NCBI GenBank assembly: GCA_025997755.1
Contig: BNVA01000029.1
Location: 1 to 15,881, forward strand
Source of the DNA: Spirochaetia bacterium
Lineage (GTDB): Bacteria > Spirochaetota > Spirochaetia > Treponematales > Breznakiellaceae
Direction of reading: 5' to 3'
Length of the DNA stretch: 15,881 nt
Position 1 is the first letter of the stretch. Every line of letters begins with the position of its first letter. The position numbers were made by a program, and so were the translations under genes. The notes beneath the pieces are model-generated. The model ran no database searches. It was not told where the DNA came from and saw only the letters and a list, made by a program, of their open reading frames with translations. Of the stretch, positions 6,657 through 15,317 are shown one piece after another.

Positions 6657-7817
6657 ATGTTTGAATCCGACAACCGGCAGTTGCCGGAAATTTTTGAATC
6701 TTTTTCTGATGCCCGCAAGCAGGGCTTTATCGCCATGAAAAATCTAAAAGAACAAGGCAAGGGAGTTGTGGGAACTTTTTGCACCTATGTGCCGGTGGAG
6801 ATTTTTTTGGCAGCCGGGCTTGTACCGGTGGGGCTGTGTTCAACCAGTGATGAAACCATAGGCGTGGCGGAAAAAGTTCTTCCCCGCAATCTCTGTCCCC
6901 TAATTAAGGCTTCCTACGGGTTTGCCGCCGCCGATAAATGTCCATATATGTATTTCTCCGATCTGGTGGTTGGTGAAACAACCTGCGACGGGAAAATAAA
7001 GATGTACGAGCTTCTGGGAAAAATAAAAGATGTATATGTGATGGAACTTCCCCACAGCCAGCAAAGCCCATCCTCCCGCGCACTCTGGATGGAAGAAATA
7101 AAACGTCTAAAAACAAGGGTGGAAGAAAAATTCGGCGTACAAATCACTGTAGAAAAACTGCGCCAAGCAATAAAGGAGCGCAACAAAGAACGGGCGCTGC
7201 TAAAAAACGTGTATGAACTTTCTGTGATTAGCCCTCCTCCCCTCTCAGGCTTACAGCAGCTTCAAATTCTGTTCGGCGCTCAGTTCAAATTCAACCACGA
7301 ACAAAAAGTACAGGAACTGGAAGAAACCATAAACAAGATTACTAACGAATACCAAAATGGGAACCGTCCTGTTTCTGCGGAGGCTAAGCGTATTATTGTA
7401 ACCGGTTGTCCTATTGGCGGCGTTACGGAAAAGTTCACCCGCATAATTGAGGAAAGCGGCGGTGTTGTGACGGCTTATGAAAACTGCACCGGAGCAAAAC
7501 AATTCGATAGGCAGGTTAATGAGACTGCCGACCCATACGAAGCCCTCTGCGACTATTACCTCAATGTAGGATGCAGCGTGATGAGTCCAAATCCCAACCG
7601 TCTTGAACTGCTGGGACGGCTATGCGATCAATTCAATGCCGACGGGGTACTCGAAATGGTATTGCAGTCATGCCATACCTACGCCATAGAATCGTATACC
7701 ATCGGGGAATTCCTTAAATCCCGAAATATACCCTTTATGAGCATGGAGACCGATTATTCCACAGGAGACACGGAGCAGCTTAAAAACCGCATAGCCGCCT
7801 TTATTGAGATGTTGTAA
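6657..7817 (+). CDS. yjiM: double-cubane-cluster protein, YjiM type (2-hydroxyacyl-CoA dehydratase superfamily)
   Basis: A 386-residue protein very close to E. coli YjiM over its full length (LCSTSDETI, LPRNLCPLIKASYGF, CPYMYFSDLVVGETTCDGK, GCPIGG, YENCTGAK, QSCHTYAIES, METDYSTGD and the terminal AAFIEML). The family binds a [8Fe-9S] double-cubane cluster. Cysteines available as ligands include C42, C80, C95, C110, C251, C277, C306 and C339. Members accept very low-potential electrons from an ATP-driven partner and reduce small molecules such as acetylene or hydrazine in vitro; the natural substrate is not known. It lacks a CoA-dehydratase second subunit partner gene, which supports DCCP and argues against hydroxyacyl-CoA dehydratase. 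AAGGAG at 6645-6650 sets the start. The activator gene follows after 10 bases. With YedE and DUF3343 it may reduce a selenium or sulfur compound; that is inference. Confidence 0.9.
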   Translation: MFESDNRQLPEIFESFSDARKQGFIAMKNLKEQGKGVVGTFCTYVPVEIFLAAGLVPVGLCSTSDETIGVAEKVLPRNLCPLIKASYGFAAADKCPYMYFSDLVVGETTCDGKIKMYELLGKIKDVYVMELPHSQQSPSSRALWMEEIKRLKTRVEEKFGVQITVEKLRQAIKERNKERALLKNVYELSVISPPPLSGLQQLQILFGAQFKFNHEQKVQELEETINKITNEYQNGNRPVSAEAKRIIVTGCPIGGVTEKFTRIIEESGGVVTAYENCTGAKQFDRQVNETADPYEALCDYYLNVGCSVMSPNPNRLELLGRLCDQFNADGVLEMVLQSCHTYAIESYTIGEFLKSRNIPFMSMETDYSTGDTEQLKNRIAAFIEML

Positions 7818-7827
7818 AGTAACAGTT

Positions 7828-8658
7828 ATGAGTACGGAGGTAATAACGGCCGGTGTTGATATAGGATCGCTTAGTACCAAAACGGTAATCTTTTCCGGCA
7901 ATAAAATCGCCGGTTCAAGCATCATACAAACCGGTATAAACACCGTTGAAAACGGCGAAAACGGGCTTAAAACGGCGCTTGCAAACGCAAATGCCATTAA
8001 ACAAGAGGATTTACAATTTATTGCGGCAACCGGTTACGGACGTATCTCTGCGCCGTATGCTCAAAAAACAATTACAGAAATTACCTGTCATGCGCGCGGA
8101 GTACATTTTATGCACCCCGCCGCCCGTACAATTATTGATATGGGCGGACAGGATTGTAAGGCGATACGGCTTGACGAAGACGGCAATGTAACCGATTTTG
8201 CCATGAACGATAAATGCGCGGCAGGCACAGGACGATTTCTTGAAGTTATGGCAAATGTATTTAAAGTGCCGCTGGAAGATTTAGGACCGCTCGCGCTAAA
8301 AGCAACGGAATTACTTTCCATATCAAGTACCTGCACAGTATTTGCCGAATCCGAAACTATATCACTTCTTGCGCGCGGCGAAAAACCGGAAAATATTATT
8401 TTAGGAATTCATCATGCAATAGCAAACCGTATAAACAGTATGTTCGCCCGCATCGGTATCGAAAACGATGTATTTTTTTCGGGCGGTGTTGCAAAAAATA
8501 CCGGCATGAGAAACGCGCTTGAAGAAGTTATGCACATAACACTTGCAGAGCCGCGTTACGATCCGCAGCTTGCCGGAGCCTTAGGCGCGGCGATCATCGC
8601 ACAAGAATTGCTTACAAAGCAAAAGAAAAAGGAGGGCGGGCAATACCGCGCTCTGTAA
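7828..8658 (+). CDS. yjiL: ATPase activator/reductase of the double-cubane protein (BadF/HgdC family, YjiL type)
   Basis: A 276-residue ASKHA-fold ATPase that uses ATP to push electrons into the double-cubane partner. Seen motifs are the phosphate-1 loop DIGSLSTK (11-18), IIDMGGQD (102-109), NDKCAAGTGRFLE (C130), SSTCTVFAESE (C169) and FFSGGVAKN (216-224). C130 and C169 are the pair expected to bridge a [4Fe-4S] cluster across the homodimer. I chose ATG 7828 because it gives the family N-terminus; the frame also has a TTG at 7804, inside the previous gene, which is less likely. The RBS is poor (TAAAG at 7815-7819), so translation may depend on coupling to yjiM. Its last 47 bases overlap the 3' end of mtnA on the opposite strand. 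Confidence 0.88.
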   Translation: MSTEVITAGVDIGSLSTKTVIFSGNKIAGSSIIQTGINTVENGENGLKTALANANAIKQEDLQFIAATGYGRISAPYAQKTITEITCHARGVHFMHPAARTIIDMGGQDCKAIRLDEDGNVTDFAMNDKCAAGTGRFLEVMANVFKVPLEDLGPLALKATELLSISSTCTVFAESETISLLARGEKPENIILGIHHAIANRINSMFARIGIENDVFFSGGVAKNTGMRNALEEVMHITLAEPRYDPQLAGALGAAIIAQELLTKQKKKEGGQYRAL

Positions 8659-9657
8659 TTATTCCTGCTATCAAGCTGTTATCCGTTACGTCAAATGCGG
8701 GATTGAACACTTTAACACCGTTAGGCGCCATGCGGCTTTTGTACCACATCTCAGTTACTTCGTCTGCCGGACGCTGCTCTATAACTATATCCGCGCCGGT
8801 TTTTATTGAAAGATCGATTGTTGATGTAGGCGCACAAATATAAAACGGAATGTTATAATGTTTGGCTAGGATTGCAACGCCCGATGTTCCTATCTTGTTT
8901 GCCGCATCTCCGTTAGCCGCAATTCTATCCGCGCCTACAAAGACAATATCTATCCAGCCGTTTTTCATTACCTGCGATGCCATATTGTCGCAGATTACAG
9001 TTGTATCAACGCCGTCCGCAGAAAGTTCGTAGGCGGAAAGCCGCGCTCCCTGCAAAAGCGGGCGTGTTTCATCGGTAAATACCCTAAAATTCATTCCGCG
9101 TTCCCGCCCAAGATGAATAGGGGCAAGCGCTGTTCCATAGCGGACTGTTGCCAGTTGACCCGCGTTACAATGCGTAAGAATACCGCATCCGTCTTTAAGC
9201 AGGGTAAGCCCGTGTTCACCTATGGCGCGGCACATTGCAACATCTTCGTCACGTATCTTTACAGCCTCGCCGTGCAGGATTTTTTTTATCTGTTCTACAG
9301 GTTTATCATTGTTTTGAAGGGCGGCATTTTCCATACGGTTTAACGCCCAAAAAAGATTTACTGCGGTGGGGCGTGCGGATGCCAAATAATCTTTCGCTTT
9401 TTTTAATTTGTCAAAAAATATAGAAGTGTCGTTTGTGTTAATCTGCAGAGCCGTAAGATAAAGCCCTATTGCCGCCGCAACGCCTATAGCAGGCGCTCCG
9501 CGCACCTGCAGCAAATAAATAGCTTTGTGTATATCTTCAATTTTTGTCAGGCGGAGTATTTCCACATTTCCGGGTAATTTTGTCTGGTCTATAATAACAA
9601 GCTCATTTTTTTCATTATCTAACGCGACAGTATCGTAGTGTAATATGTTACCGCTCA

Positions 9658-9658
<1 letters not shown>
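8612..9658 (-). CDS. mtnA: S-methyl-5-thioribose-1-phosphate isomerase
   Basis: A 348-residue aldose-ketose isomerase of the methionine salvage pathway, converting methylthioribose-1-phosphate to methylthioribulose-1-phosphate (related 5-deoxyribose phosphates may also be accepted). Family motifs are clear: VRGAPAIG (52-59), ARPTAVNL (95-102), LTHCNAG with catalytic-type C164, ICDNMASQVM (222-231) and VGADRI with acid D244. These correspond to Cys160 and Asp240 of the B. subtilis enzyme. The length is normal. Its ATG shares one base with the atpD stop (TAATG at 9660-9656), so translation is coupled to an ATP synthase subunit, an odd partnership. No other methionine salvage gene is present. 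eIF2B-like relatives exist, but the isomerase motifs make this call safe. Confidence 0.93.
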
Positions 9659-11073
<1,415 letters not shown>

Positions 11074-11077
11074 TTAA

Positions 11078-11971
11078 TTATTCCATCAATGCCGCTGAGC
11101 CTGAGACTATTTCAGTTACTTCTTGAGTTATTCCCGCCTGACGTACACGGTTATAAAAAAGCTGTTGTTTTGTAAGCATATCGCTGCCGTTGCGGGATGC
11201 CTCGTCCATAGCGCTCATTCTTGCGCTCTGCTCACTGGCATAAGCCTCGACAAGACAACCATAGATAACACCCTTTATATACAAGGGCACCAGCGCCTTG
11301 AAGACATCCATCACGCTTGGTATATATTCAAACTCATCTTTTTTTCTCTGTTCCTTAGTACTGTCGTAAAACGGCGTATCAGAAATAGCCGTCCGCATTT
11401 TATCTTCGTCTAAAGGCAGAACAAGCCTCATGGAAGGCACTAGTTTTAAGGCGCTGTACATGTGTGTATATACAACACGTACCTCGTTAAACACCCCCCA
11501 ATCAAACTGGGAGAGAACATATCCAGATATTTCCTGAGCGTCTTCCACAGTTGGGATGGCTCCGCCGAAGGTAAAACTTTCCAAAACCATGTAAGGGGAG
11601 TTTACAAAGTAACGCTGACCAACATTCCCCACCAAAATAAGCACGGGATTTTTTACTTCTTCGCAGAGTTTAAGTACATAACGGAAAATATTCGCATTAT
11701 ACCCGCCGGCAAGCCCTTTGTCGCTTGTGATAATGACGATAGCGCAACGGCCCTTTTCATTTTTTTGAAAATATCCGCTTGTAACCTTGCCTGCGCTATG
11801 GAGGAGGTCTCTCATCGTCTTTTGTATGCGGGTAAAGTAAGGCTCCGTGTCCTCCAGCAGTCTGCGTCCTTTGCGCAGCTTCGATGTGGAGATCAGGTTC
11901 ATAGCTTTGGTAACTTGCAGGATTTGGCTTATCGCCTTCATTCTAAACCGAACATCGCGTAGATTTGCCAT
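11078..11971 (-). CDS. atpG: F1 ATP synthase gamma subunit
   Basis: A 297-residue central-stalk gamma subunit. The N-terminal helix (RDVRFRMKAISQILQVTKAMNLISTSKLRKG) and C-terminal helix (NRVRQAGITQEVTEIVSGSAALME) carry the family signatures, and the middle has the Rossmann-like domain (VIITSDKGLAGGYNANIFR). The length is normal. No Shine-Dalgarno precedes the ATG; a good sigma-70-type promoter ends seven bases before it, so the mRNA may be leaderless. The gene upstream is a sigma factor with its own promoter. The alpha subunit gene, which normally precedes atpG, is absent, so this is a split F1 operon: atpG-atpD-mtnA. Confidence 0.95.
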   Translation of the reverse strand: MANLRDVRFRMKAISQILQVTKAMNLISTSKLRKGRRLLEDTEPYFTRIQKTMRDLLHSAGKVTSGYFQKNEKGRCAIVIITSDKGLAGGYNANIFRYVLKLCEEVKNPVLILVGNVGQRYFVNSPYMVLESFTFGGAIPTVEDAQEISGYVLSQFDWGVFNEVRVVYTHMYSALKLVPSMRLVLPLDEDKMRTAISDTPFYDSTKEQRKKDEFEYIPSVMDVFKALVPLYIKGVIYGCLVEAYASEQSARMSAMDEASRNGSDMLTKQQLFYNRVRQAGITQEVTEIVSGSAALME

Positions 11972-11977
11972 ATTCGT

Positions 11978-12006
11978 ATTTTAATGAAGGCGGTAAACCT
12001 TGTCTA
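11978..12006 (-). promoter_or_regulatory. promoter of atpG-atpD-mtnA, giving a leaderless mRNA
   Basis: On the minus strand, -35 TAGACA (12006-12001), a 17-base spacer and -10 TAAAAT (11983-11978). The expected transcription start falls at about 11971, the A of the atpG ATG. The lack of a Shine-Dalgarno before atpG agrees with a leaderless start. A GTCTA/TAGAC dyad (12002-12006, 12013-12017) overlaps the -35. Confidence 0.5.
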
Positions 12007-12037
12007 GCGAAATAGACCCAAAACAGCGGGTGTTACA

Positions 12038-12907
12038 TTAAGCAACGTAGCTGTGAAGCACTTGCTGTCTTTTGGGGTGCCTTAGGCGTTTTATCGCCTT
12101 TTTCTCGATCTGCCTTATGCGTTCTTTTGTAAGATGGAATTGATCGCCTATCTCGCGCAGGGACATCTTTGCCGAGTCGCCTATGCCGAAGCGGCAGCGT
12201 ATTACATCGGCTTCTTTTTTGTCCAAGGTTCCAAGAACGGATTCAATATCATCACGCAGAATGCTCTGTTCGGCATACTCGTAAGGGGTTTGATAGGCTT
12301 CGTCTTCAATATGATCCGCAATTATCGTAGAATCACCTGTTGAATACAGCGGCATATCAAGAGAAATCATGTCACGGCTGACATTCATCAACATGGAAAC
12401 ATGAGTTTCGTTCATATCCAAAATACGGGCAATTTCTTTTATTTCTGATTCGCTTCCACCCTGTACTTCGTTTCTTGTCGTCTGTATACGAACAAGTTCG
12501 TCGGCACGGTTCATCGGGAGCCTTATCATTCTTGATTTTTCACAAATTGCCTTCAGTATTGACTGACGTATCCACCAAACGGCGTAGGATATAAAATGAT
12601 ACCCCTTATCAACATCAAAACGCTCGACCGCGTTGATAAGCCCTATATTACCCTCACTAATGAGATCGGAAAGAGGCAAGCCTTGACCTTGATAGCGCTT
12701 TGCCACATTAACAACAAAACGTAAGTTGGATCTGACAAGTTTGTCTAATGCTTCTTTACTGCCTGCAGCCGCCTCGCGGGCTATACAATCCTCTTCCTCT
12801 CGACTTAAAAGCGGTATTTTACTAATCTCCTTTAAGTAGATCGACAGTATATTTTCGTCATTAGAGCATTCCGTTACACAGTCAGTTCGCTTTTCTCTTT
12901 TGTTCAT
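12038..12907 (-). CDS. sigma-70-family (group 2, RpoS/SigA-like) RNA polymerase sigma factor
   Basis: A 289-residue sigma factor without the long N-terminal domain of a housekeeping RpoD. Region 1.2/2.1 begins near residue 20 (LSIYLKEISKIPLLSREEE). Region 2 includes NLRFVVNVAKRYQGQGLPLSDLISEGNIGLINAVERFD and the -10 recognition stretch KGYHFISYAVWWIRQSI. Region 3 covers about 130-210. Region 4.2 is the helix-turn-helix SLREIGDQFHLTKERIRQIEKKAIKRLRHPKR. I chose the start at MNKREKR because GGAGG (12917-12913) lies six bases before it; an upstream in-frame start at 12940 has no RBS and would overlap the promoter. It resembles RpoS-like alternative factors by size. The sigma-54 promoter suggests it is switched on by an RpoN cascade. 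Whether it serves stress, stationary phase or host adaptation cannot be read from sequence. Confidence 0.88.
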   Translation of the reverse strand: MNKREKRTDCVTECSNDENILSIYLKEISKIPLLSREEEDCIAREAAAGSKEALDKLVRSNLRFVVNVAKRYQGQGLPLSDLISEGNIGLINAVERFDVDKGYHFISYAVWWIRQSILKAICEKSRMIRLPMNRADELVRIQTTRNEVQGGSESEIKEIARILDMNETHVSMLMNVSRDMISLDMPLYSTGDSTIIADHIEDEAYQTPYEYAEQSILRDDIESVLGTLDKKEADVIRCRFGIGDSAKMSLREIGDQFHLTKERIRQIEKKAIKRLRHPKRQQVLHSYVA

Positions 12908-12933
12908 AAATGCCTCCATACTATCTAAGATTA

Positions 12934-12949
12934 AGCACAAACTGTGCCA
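12934..12949 (-). promoter_or_regulatory. sigma-54 (-24/-12) promoter of the sigma-factor gene
   Basis: Reading the minus strand from 12949 to 12934 gives TGGCACAGTTTGTGCT. The consensus is TGGCACG-N4-TTGCW, so only two positions differ (A for G at position 7, G for T at position 12), and the invariant GG and GC have exact spacing. The predicted start is about 12923, 16 bases before the ATG and just before the GGAGG Shine-Dalgarno. The same bases form a GCACA-AAC-TGTGC dyad. Confidence 0.6.
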
Positions 12950-12950
12950 A

Positions 12951-13146
12951 GTTCTTTACACCTTTAACATACAAAGGTTTTTCTATCTAACTTATTATTC
13001 GGTAACAAGTTAGTAAAACTATAAGCAAATATTGTTACGATTAGCCCGATGCGAGCCGTTTGTCATATTTGTATCAAAATGACACGGTAGGAAATAAGAC
13101 TTTGATATATGTTTCATAATGATACACTAGTAACAAAAACTTTATA
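12951..13146. promoter_or_regulatory. divergent control region between the sigma-factor gene and the antiterminator gene
   Basis: This AT-rich spacer holds several dyads: CTAACTT/AAGTTAG (12987-12993, 13007-13013), GTAACAA/TTGTTAC (13002-13008, 13032-13038) and TGTCAT/ATGACA (13061-13066, 13079-13084). They could be operators or enhancer sites for a sigma-54 activator, but in AT-rich DNA such repeats arise by chance. No gene is seen. Confidence 0.3.
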
Positions 13147-13148
13147 AT
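13119..13148 (+). promoter_or_regulatory. candidate promoter of the antiterminator gene
   Basis: ATGATA (13119-13124), an 18-base spacer and TATAAT (13143-13148) would start transcription near 13155, about 10 bases before the ATG at 13165. A competing choice is the extended -10 TGATACACT (13120-13128) with TTGATA at 13102-13107. Neither start codon has a Shine-Dalgarno, which fits a very short leader. Confidence 0.35.
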
Positions 13149-13164
13149 GTTATTTTATTTTTAT

Positions 13165-13707
13165 ATGAAGTACTTTGCGGCACAGGTTAAAACCAGAAGC
13201 GAAGAAAAGTATATCAAATTATTTAGGGCTATATACCCCCAATACGGTATCAATCTTTACTTTCCGCTGCGTGAGATGAGAGAGAGACGGGAAGGCGTGG
13301 TGGTTCCCAAAAGACTGCCGGTTTTTCCCGGTTATATTTTTGTTGAACTTGACGATGAAGAAGATATTGTTTTTTTTGCGCGTGACTTTAGAAAAATTGA
13401 CGGCTTTTACCGCTTTTTAAAATCAAATATTGATATTCGTCCTCTGGAAGGGCGCGATCTGGAATTAGCGCTTCATTTTATAAAAAAACGTAATGCGGTA
13501 GCAGGTGTCTCTAAGGTGTATTTTAATGAGAATGATAAGATTGTCGTTGTATACGGAGCATTGCAGGGGCTGGAAGGTCAGATTGTTAAAATTGACAAAC
13601 GTAAAGGGAGGGCAAAAATAAAGATGGATTTATGCGGAGAGGGGTTTCTGGTGGATTTAGCTTTTGAAACTATAGCAATGCCTTCTAAAAATAAACTTTC
13701 ATCTTAA
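13165..13707 (+). CDS. loaP: specialised NusG paralogue, LoaP-type processive antiterminator
   Basis: A 180-residue NusG-family protein. The NGN domain (about 1-95) begins MKYFAAQVKTRSEEKYI, as in NusG homologues, and contains the family motif LPVFPGYIFVEL (51-62). The KOW domain (about 121-150) contains GALQGLEGQIVKIDKRKGRAKI. These proteins bind RNA polymerase and keep it transcribing long operons. LoaP-type paralogues occur in Firmicutes, Actinobacteria and Spirochaetes, typically beside polysaccharide or metabolite clusters. Here it directly precedes a sugar-nucleotide dehydratase gene (9 bases), which supports that role. An in-frame ATG at 13147 would add MLFYFY, but it sits on the likely -10 box, so 13165 is preferred. 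The core nusG would be expected with the secE/rplK genes, which are absent here. The LoaP subtype, as opposed to other NusG paralogues, is a moderate-confidence call. Confidence 0.75.
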   Translation: MKYFAAQVKTRSEEKYIKLFRAIYPQYGINLYFPLREMRERREGVVVPKRLPVFPGYIFVELDDEEDIVFFARDFRKIDGFYRFLKSNIDIRPLEGRDLELALHFIKKRNAVAGVSKVYFNENDKIVVVYGALQGLEGQIVKIDKRKGRAKIKMDLCGEGFLVDLAFETIAMPSKNKLSS

Positions 13708-13716
13708 AATTTTACA

Positions 13717-15237
13717 ATGCCGAATAATAAATCACGAAAATCACGGCGTCTTTATATAATAGGGGCAGGTTTTGCCGGACGTACACTTGCGAACGAGATA
13801 AAAACAAAATCCGTTTTTGGTAAGGTCGCGGCTTTTTTAGACGATGACCTTGCAAAGATTGGAAAAAATGTTGACGGTATTCCGGTTTTGGGTCCTATAC
13901 GGGATGTGGCAAACCTTTTAAAAACAAAAAGCGCCGACGAAGCTGTTATCGCAATGCCCGAAGCATCCGGCGATTACCTAACAGAACTTTACGGAGTGTT
14001 AAAAGCCGCCGGTTTTGAGCGGATAAAGATACTGCCCGGTATATCTCAAATTATCGAAGGCGATCCTCATTTAATTCAAACAAGATCGATAAACCCGCAA
14101 GACCTTCTTGCCCGAACGCCTGTGGCTATCAACTTGAAGGAAAGCCTTGCCTACCTGCGTGGTAAGCGGGTGCTTGTTACCGGAGCGGGCGGCTCCATAG
14201 GCAGTGAACTTTGCCGTCAGTTGCTGTCGGGCGGCGTTCAGCGGCTATACCTATTCGGGCATGGGGAAAATTCAATATTCCAGATTGACAGGGAGCTGCG
14301 TATTCTGCGTGACGAAGGAGTAGGCGAAAAAACTACGCTTGTGCCGGTGATAGGCGATGTTATAGACAGGGAATATGTTGATTATATAATAGGCAGGCTC
14401 AAAGCGGACGCGATCTTTCATACTGCGGCTTATAAACACGTTCCGCTAATGGAGGAAAATCCTGTCGCCGTTATCGGGAATAATGTTTTCGGCACGGAAA
14501 ATTTGGTTTACGCGGCACGGAAACATTCGGTAAAACGCTTCGTCCTTGTAAGCACAGACAAGGCGGTAGAGCCTGCCTCCGTTTACGGAGTTTCAAAATA
14601 TCTTTGCGAGCGTATAGTACTGGATGCCGCAAACCATAAAAACGCCGTAGGGACAAACGAATCAAACTTTATGGTTGTACGTTTTGGTAATGTACTGGGG
14701 TCGCGCGGTTCCATAGTTCCCCTCCTTCAAAAGCAGATCGAGAAAGGAGGACCGGTTACCATAACTCACCCGGAAATGAAACGGTGGTTTATGACGATAC
14801 CGGAAGCCTGCTCACTGGTGCTTAAAGCGGGCGGCGTTGGGGAAAACGGGCGGCTATACATTTTGGATATGGGTGAGCCTGTCCGTATAAAGGATATGGC
14901 TGAACAGATGATACGGTTTTACGGCTATGAGCCGGAGGTCGATATAAAAATAGAAATCATCGGGCTGCGTCCGGGCGAAAAAATTGACGAGCATCTGTGG
15001 TCGGTTGATCATGAAATACCGGAAAATACACAGTTCAGCCATATACGGCGCATAGAACAAATAAATCCGCAAAAACAACAGCTTGACATTGAGTCGATAA
15101 TGGCAAAATTACGTCCTATTTGTTTTTTTGATCCAAAAGAAAGCAAAAAATACCGCGACGGCGGGATACTTCGCTCGATACTGCGTGAGGCGCTTCCAAC
15201 CCTGCCTGATACCGTTAAAAATGAAGAAGTATATTGA
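13717..15237 (+). CDS. CapD/PglF-like nucleoside-diphosphate-sugar 4,6-dehydratase lacking the membrane domain
   Basis: A 506-residue two-domain protein of the polysaccharide biosynthesis SDR family that makes 4-keto-6-deoxy sugar nucleotides, probably from UDP-GlcNAc, for surface glycans or glycoproteins. Residues 10-140 form a nucleotide-binding (CoA-binding-like) domain (IGAGFAG, AFLDDD). Residues 150-480 are the dehydratase: TGAGGSIGSE (155-164) for NAD(P), HTAAYKHVPLMEENP (235-249), VSTDK (278-282), Y290-x3-K294 in SVYGVSK, and VRFGNVLGSRGS (321-332). The usual WbpM/PglF proteins have about four N-terminal membrane helices that are missing here, and many carry Met where Y290 sits. It follows loaP by 9 bases with no clear RBS, so it is probably translated by coupling. 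The sugar product is not predictable. Confidence 0.88.
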   Translation: MPNNKSRKSRRLYIIGAGFAGRTLANEIKTKSVFGKVAAFLDDDLAKIGKNVDGIPVLGPIRDVANLLKTKSADEAVIAMPEASGDYLTELYGVLKAAGFERIKILPGISQIIEGDPHLIQTRSINPQDLLARTPVAINLKESLAYLRGKRVLVTGAGGSIGSELCRQLLSGGVQRLYLFGHGENSIFQIDRELRILRDEGVGEKTTLVPVIGDVIDREYVDYIIGRLKADAIFHTAAYKHVPLMEENPVAVIGNNVFGTENLVYAARKHSVKRFVLVSTDKAVEPASVYGVSKYLCERIVLDAANHKNAVGTNESNFMVVRFGNVLGSRGSIVPLLQKQIEKGGPVTITHPEMKRWFMTIPEACSLVLKAGGVGENGRLYILDMGEPVRIKDMAEQMIRFYGYEPEVDIKIEIIGLRPGEKIDEHLWSVDHEIPENTQFSHIRRIEQINPQKQQLDIESIMAKLRPICFFDPKESKKYRDGGILRSILREALPTLPDTVKNEEVY

Positions 15238-15244
15238 CTTGTGC

Positions 15245-15273
15245 TTGATATAGCCAAAATGTTACCGTATAAC
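15245..15273 (+). promoter_or_regulatory. promoter of the DAHP synthase gene
   Basis: -35 TTGATA (15245-15250), a 17-base spacer and -10 TATAAC (15268-15273). It lies in the 80-base gap after the dehydratase gene and would start transcription near 15280. The DAHP synthase may therefore be expressed independently of the loaP operon. Confidence 0.5.
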
Positions 15274-15317
15274 ACGCGGTATTAAACCGTTCCGCAAAAA
15301 ATAAACCGGGGAAAAAG

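Noticed and set aside
7804..7827. TTG 7804 as the start of yjiL
   Set aside because: It lies inside yjiM and adds MRCCKVTV, which is not part of the family N-terminus.
12908..12940. Longer sigma factor starting at 12940
   Set aside because: The upstream start has no RBS and would place the start codon within the sigma-54 promoter; the GGAGG fits the ATG at 12907.
12922..12950. Sigma-70 promoter TTGGCA-17-TAGATA on the minus strand
   Set aside because: Its transcription start would fall on the Shine-Dalgarno itself; the overlapping -24/-12 element fits better.
13147..13164. ATG 13147 as the start of the antiterminator
   Set aside because: It adds MLFYFY before the typical NusG N-terminus, lacks an RBS and overlaps the likely -10 TATAAT.
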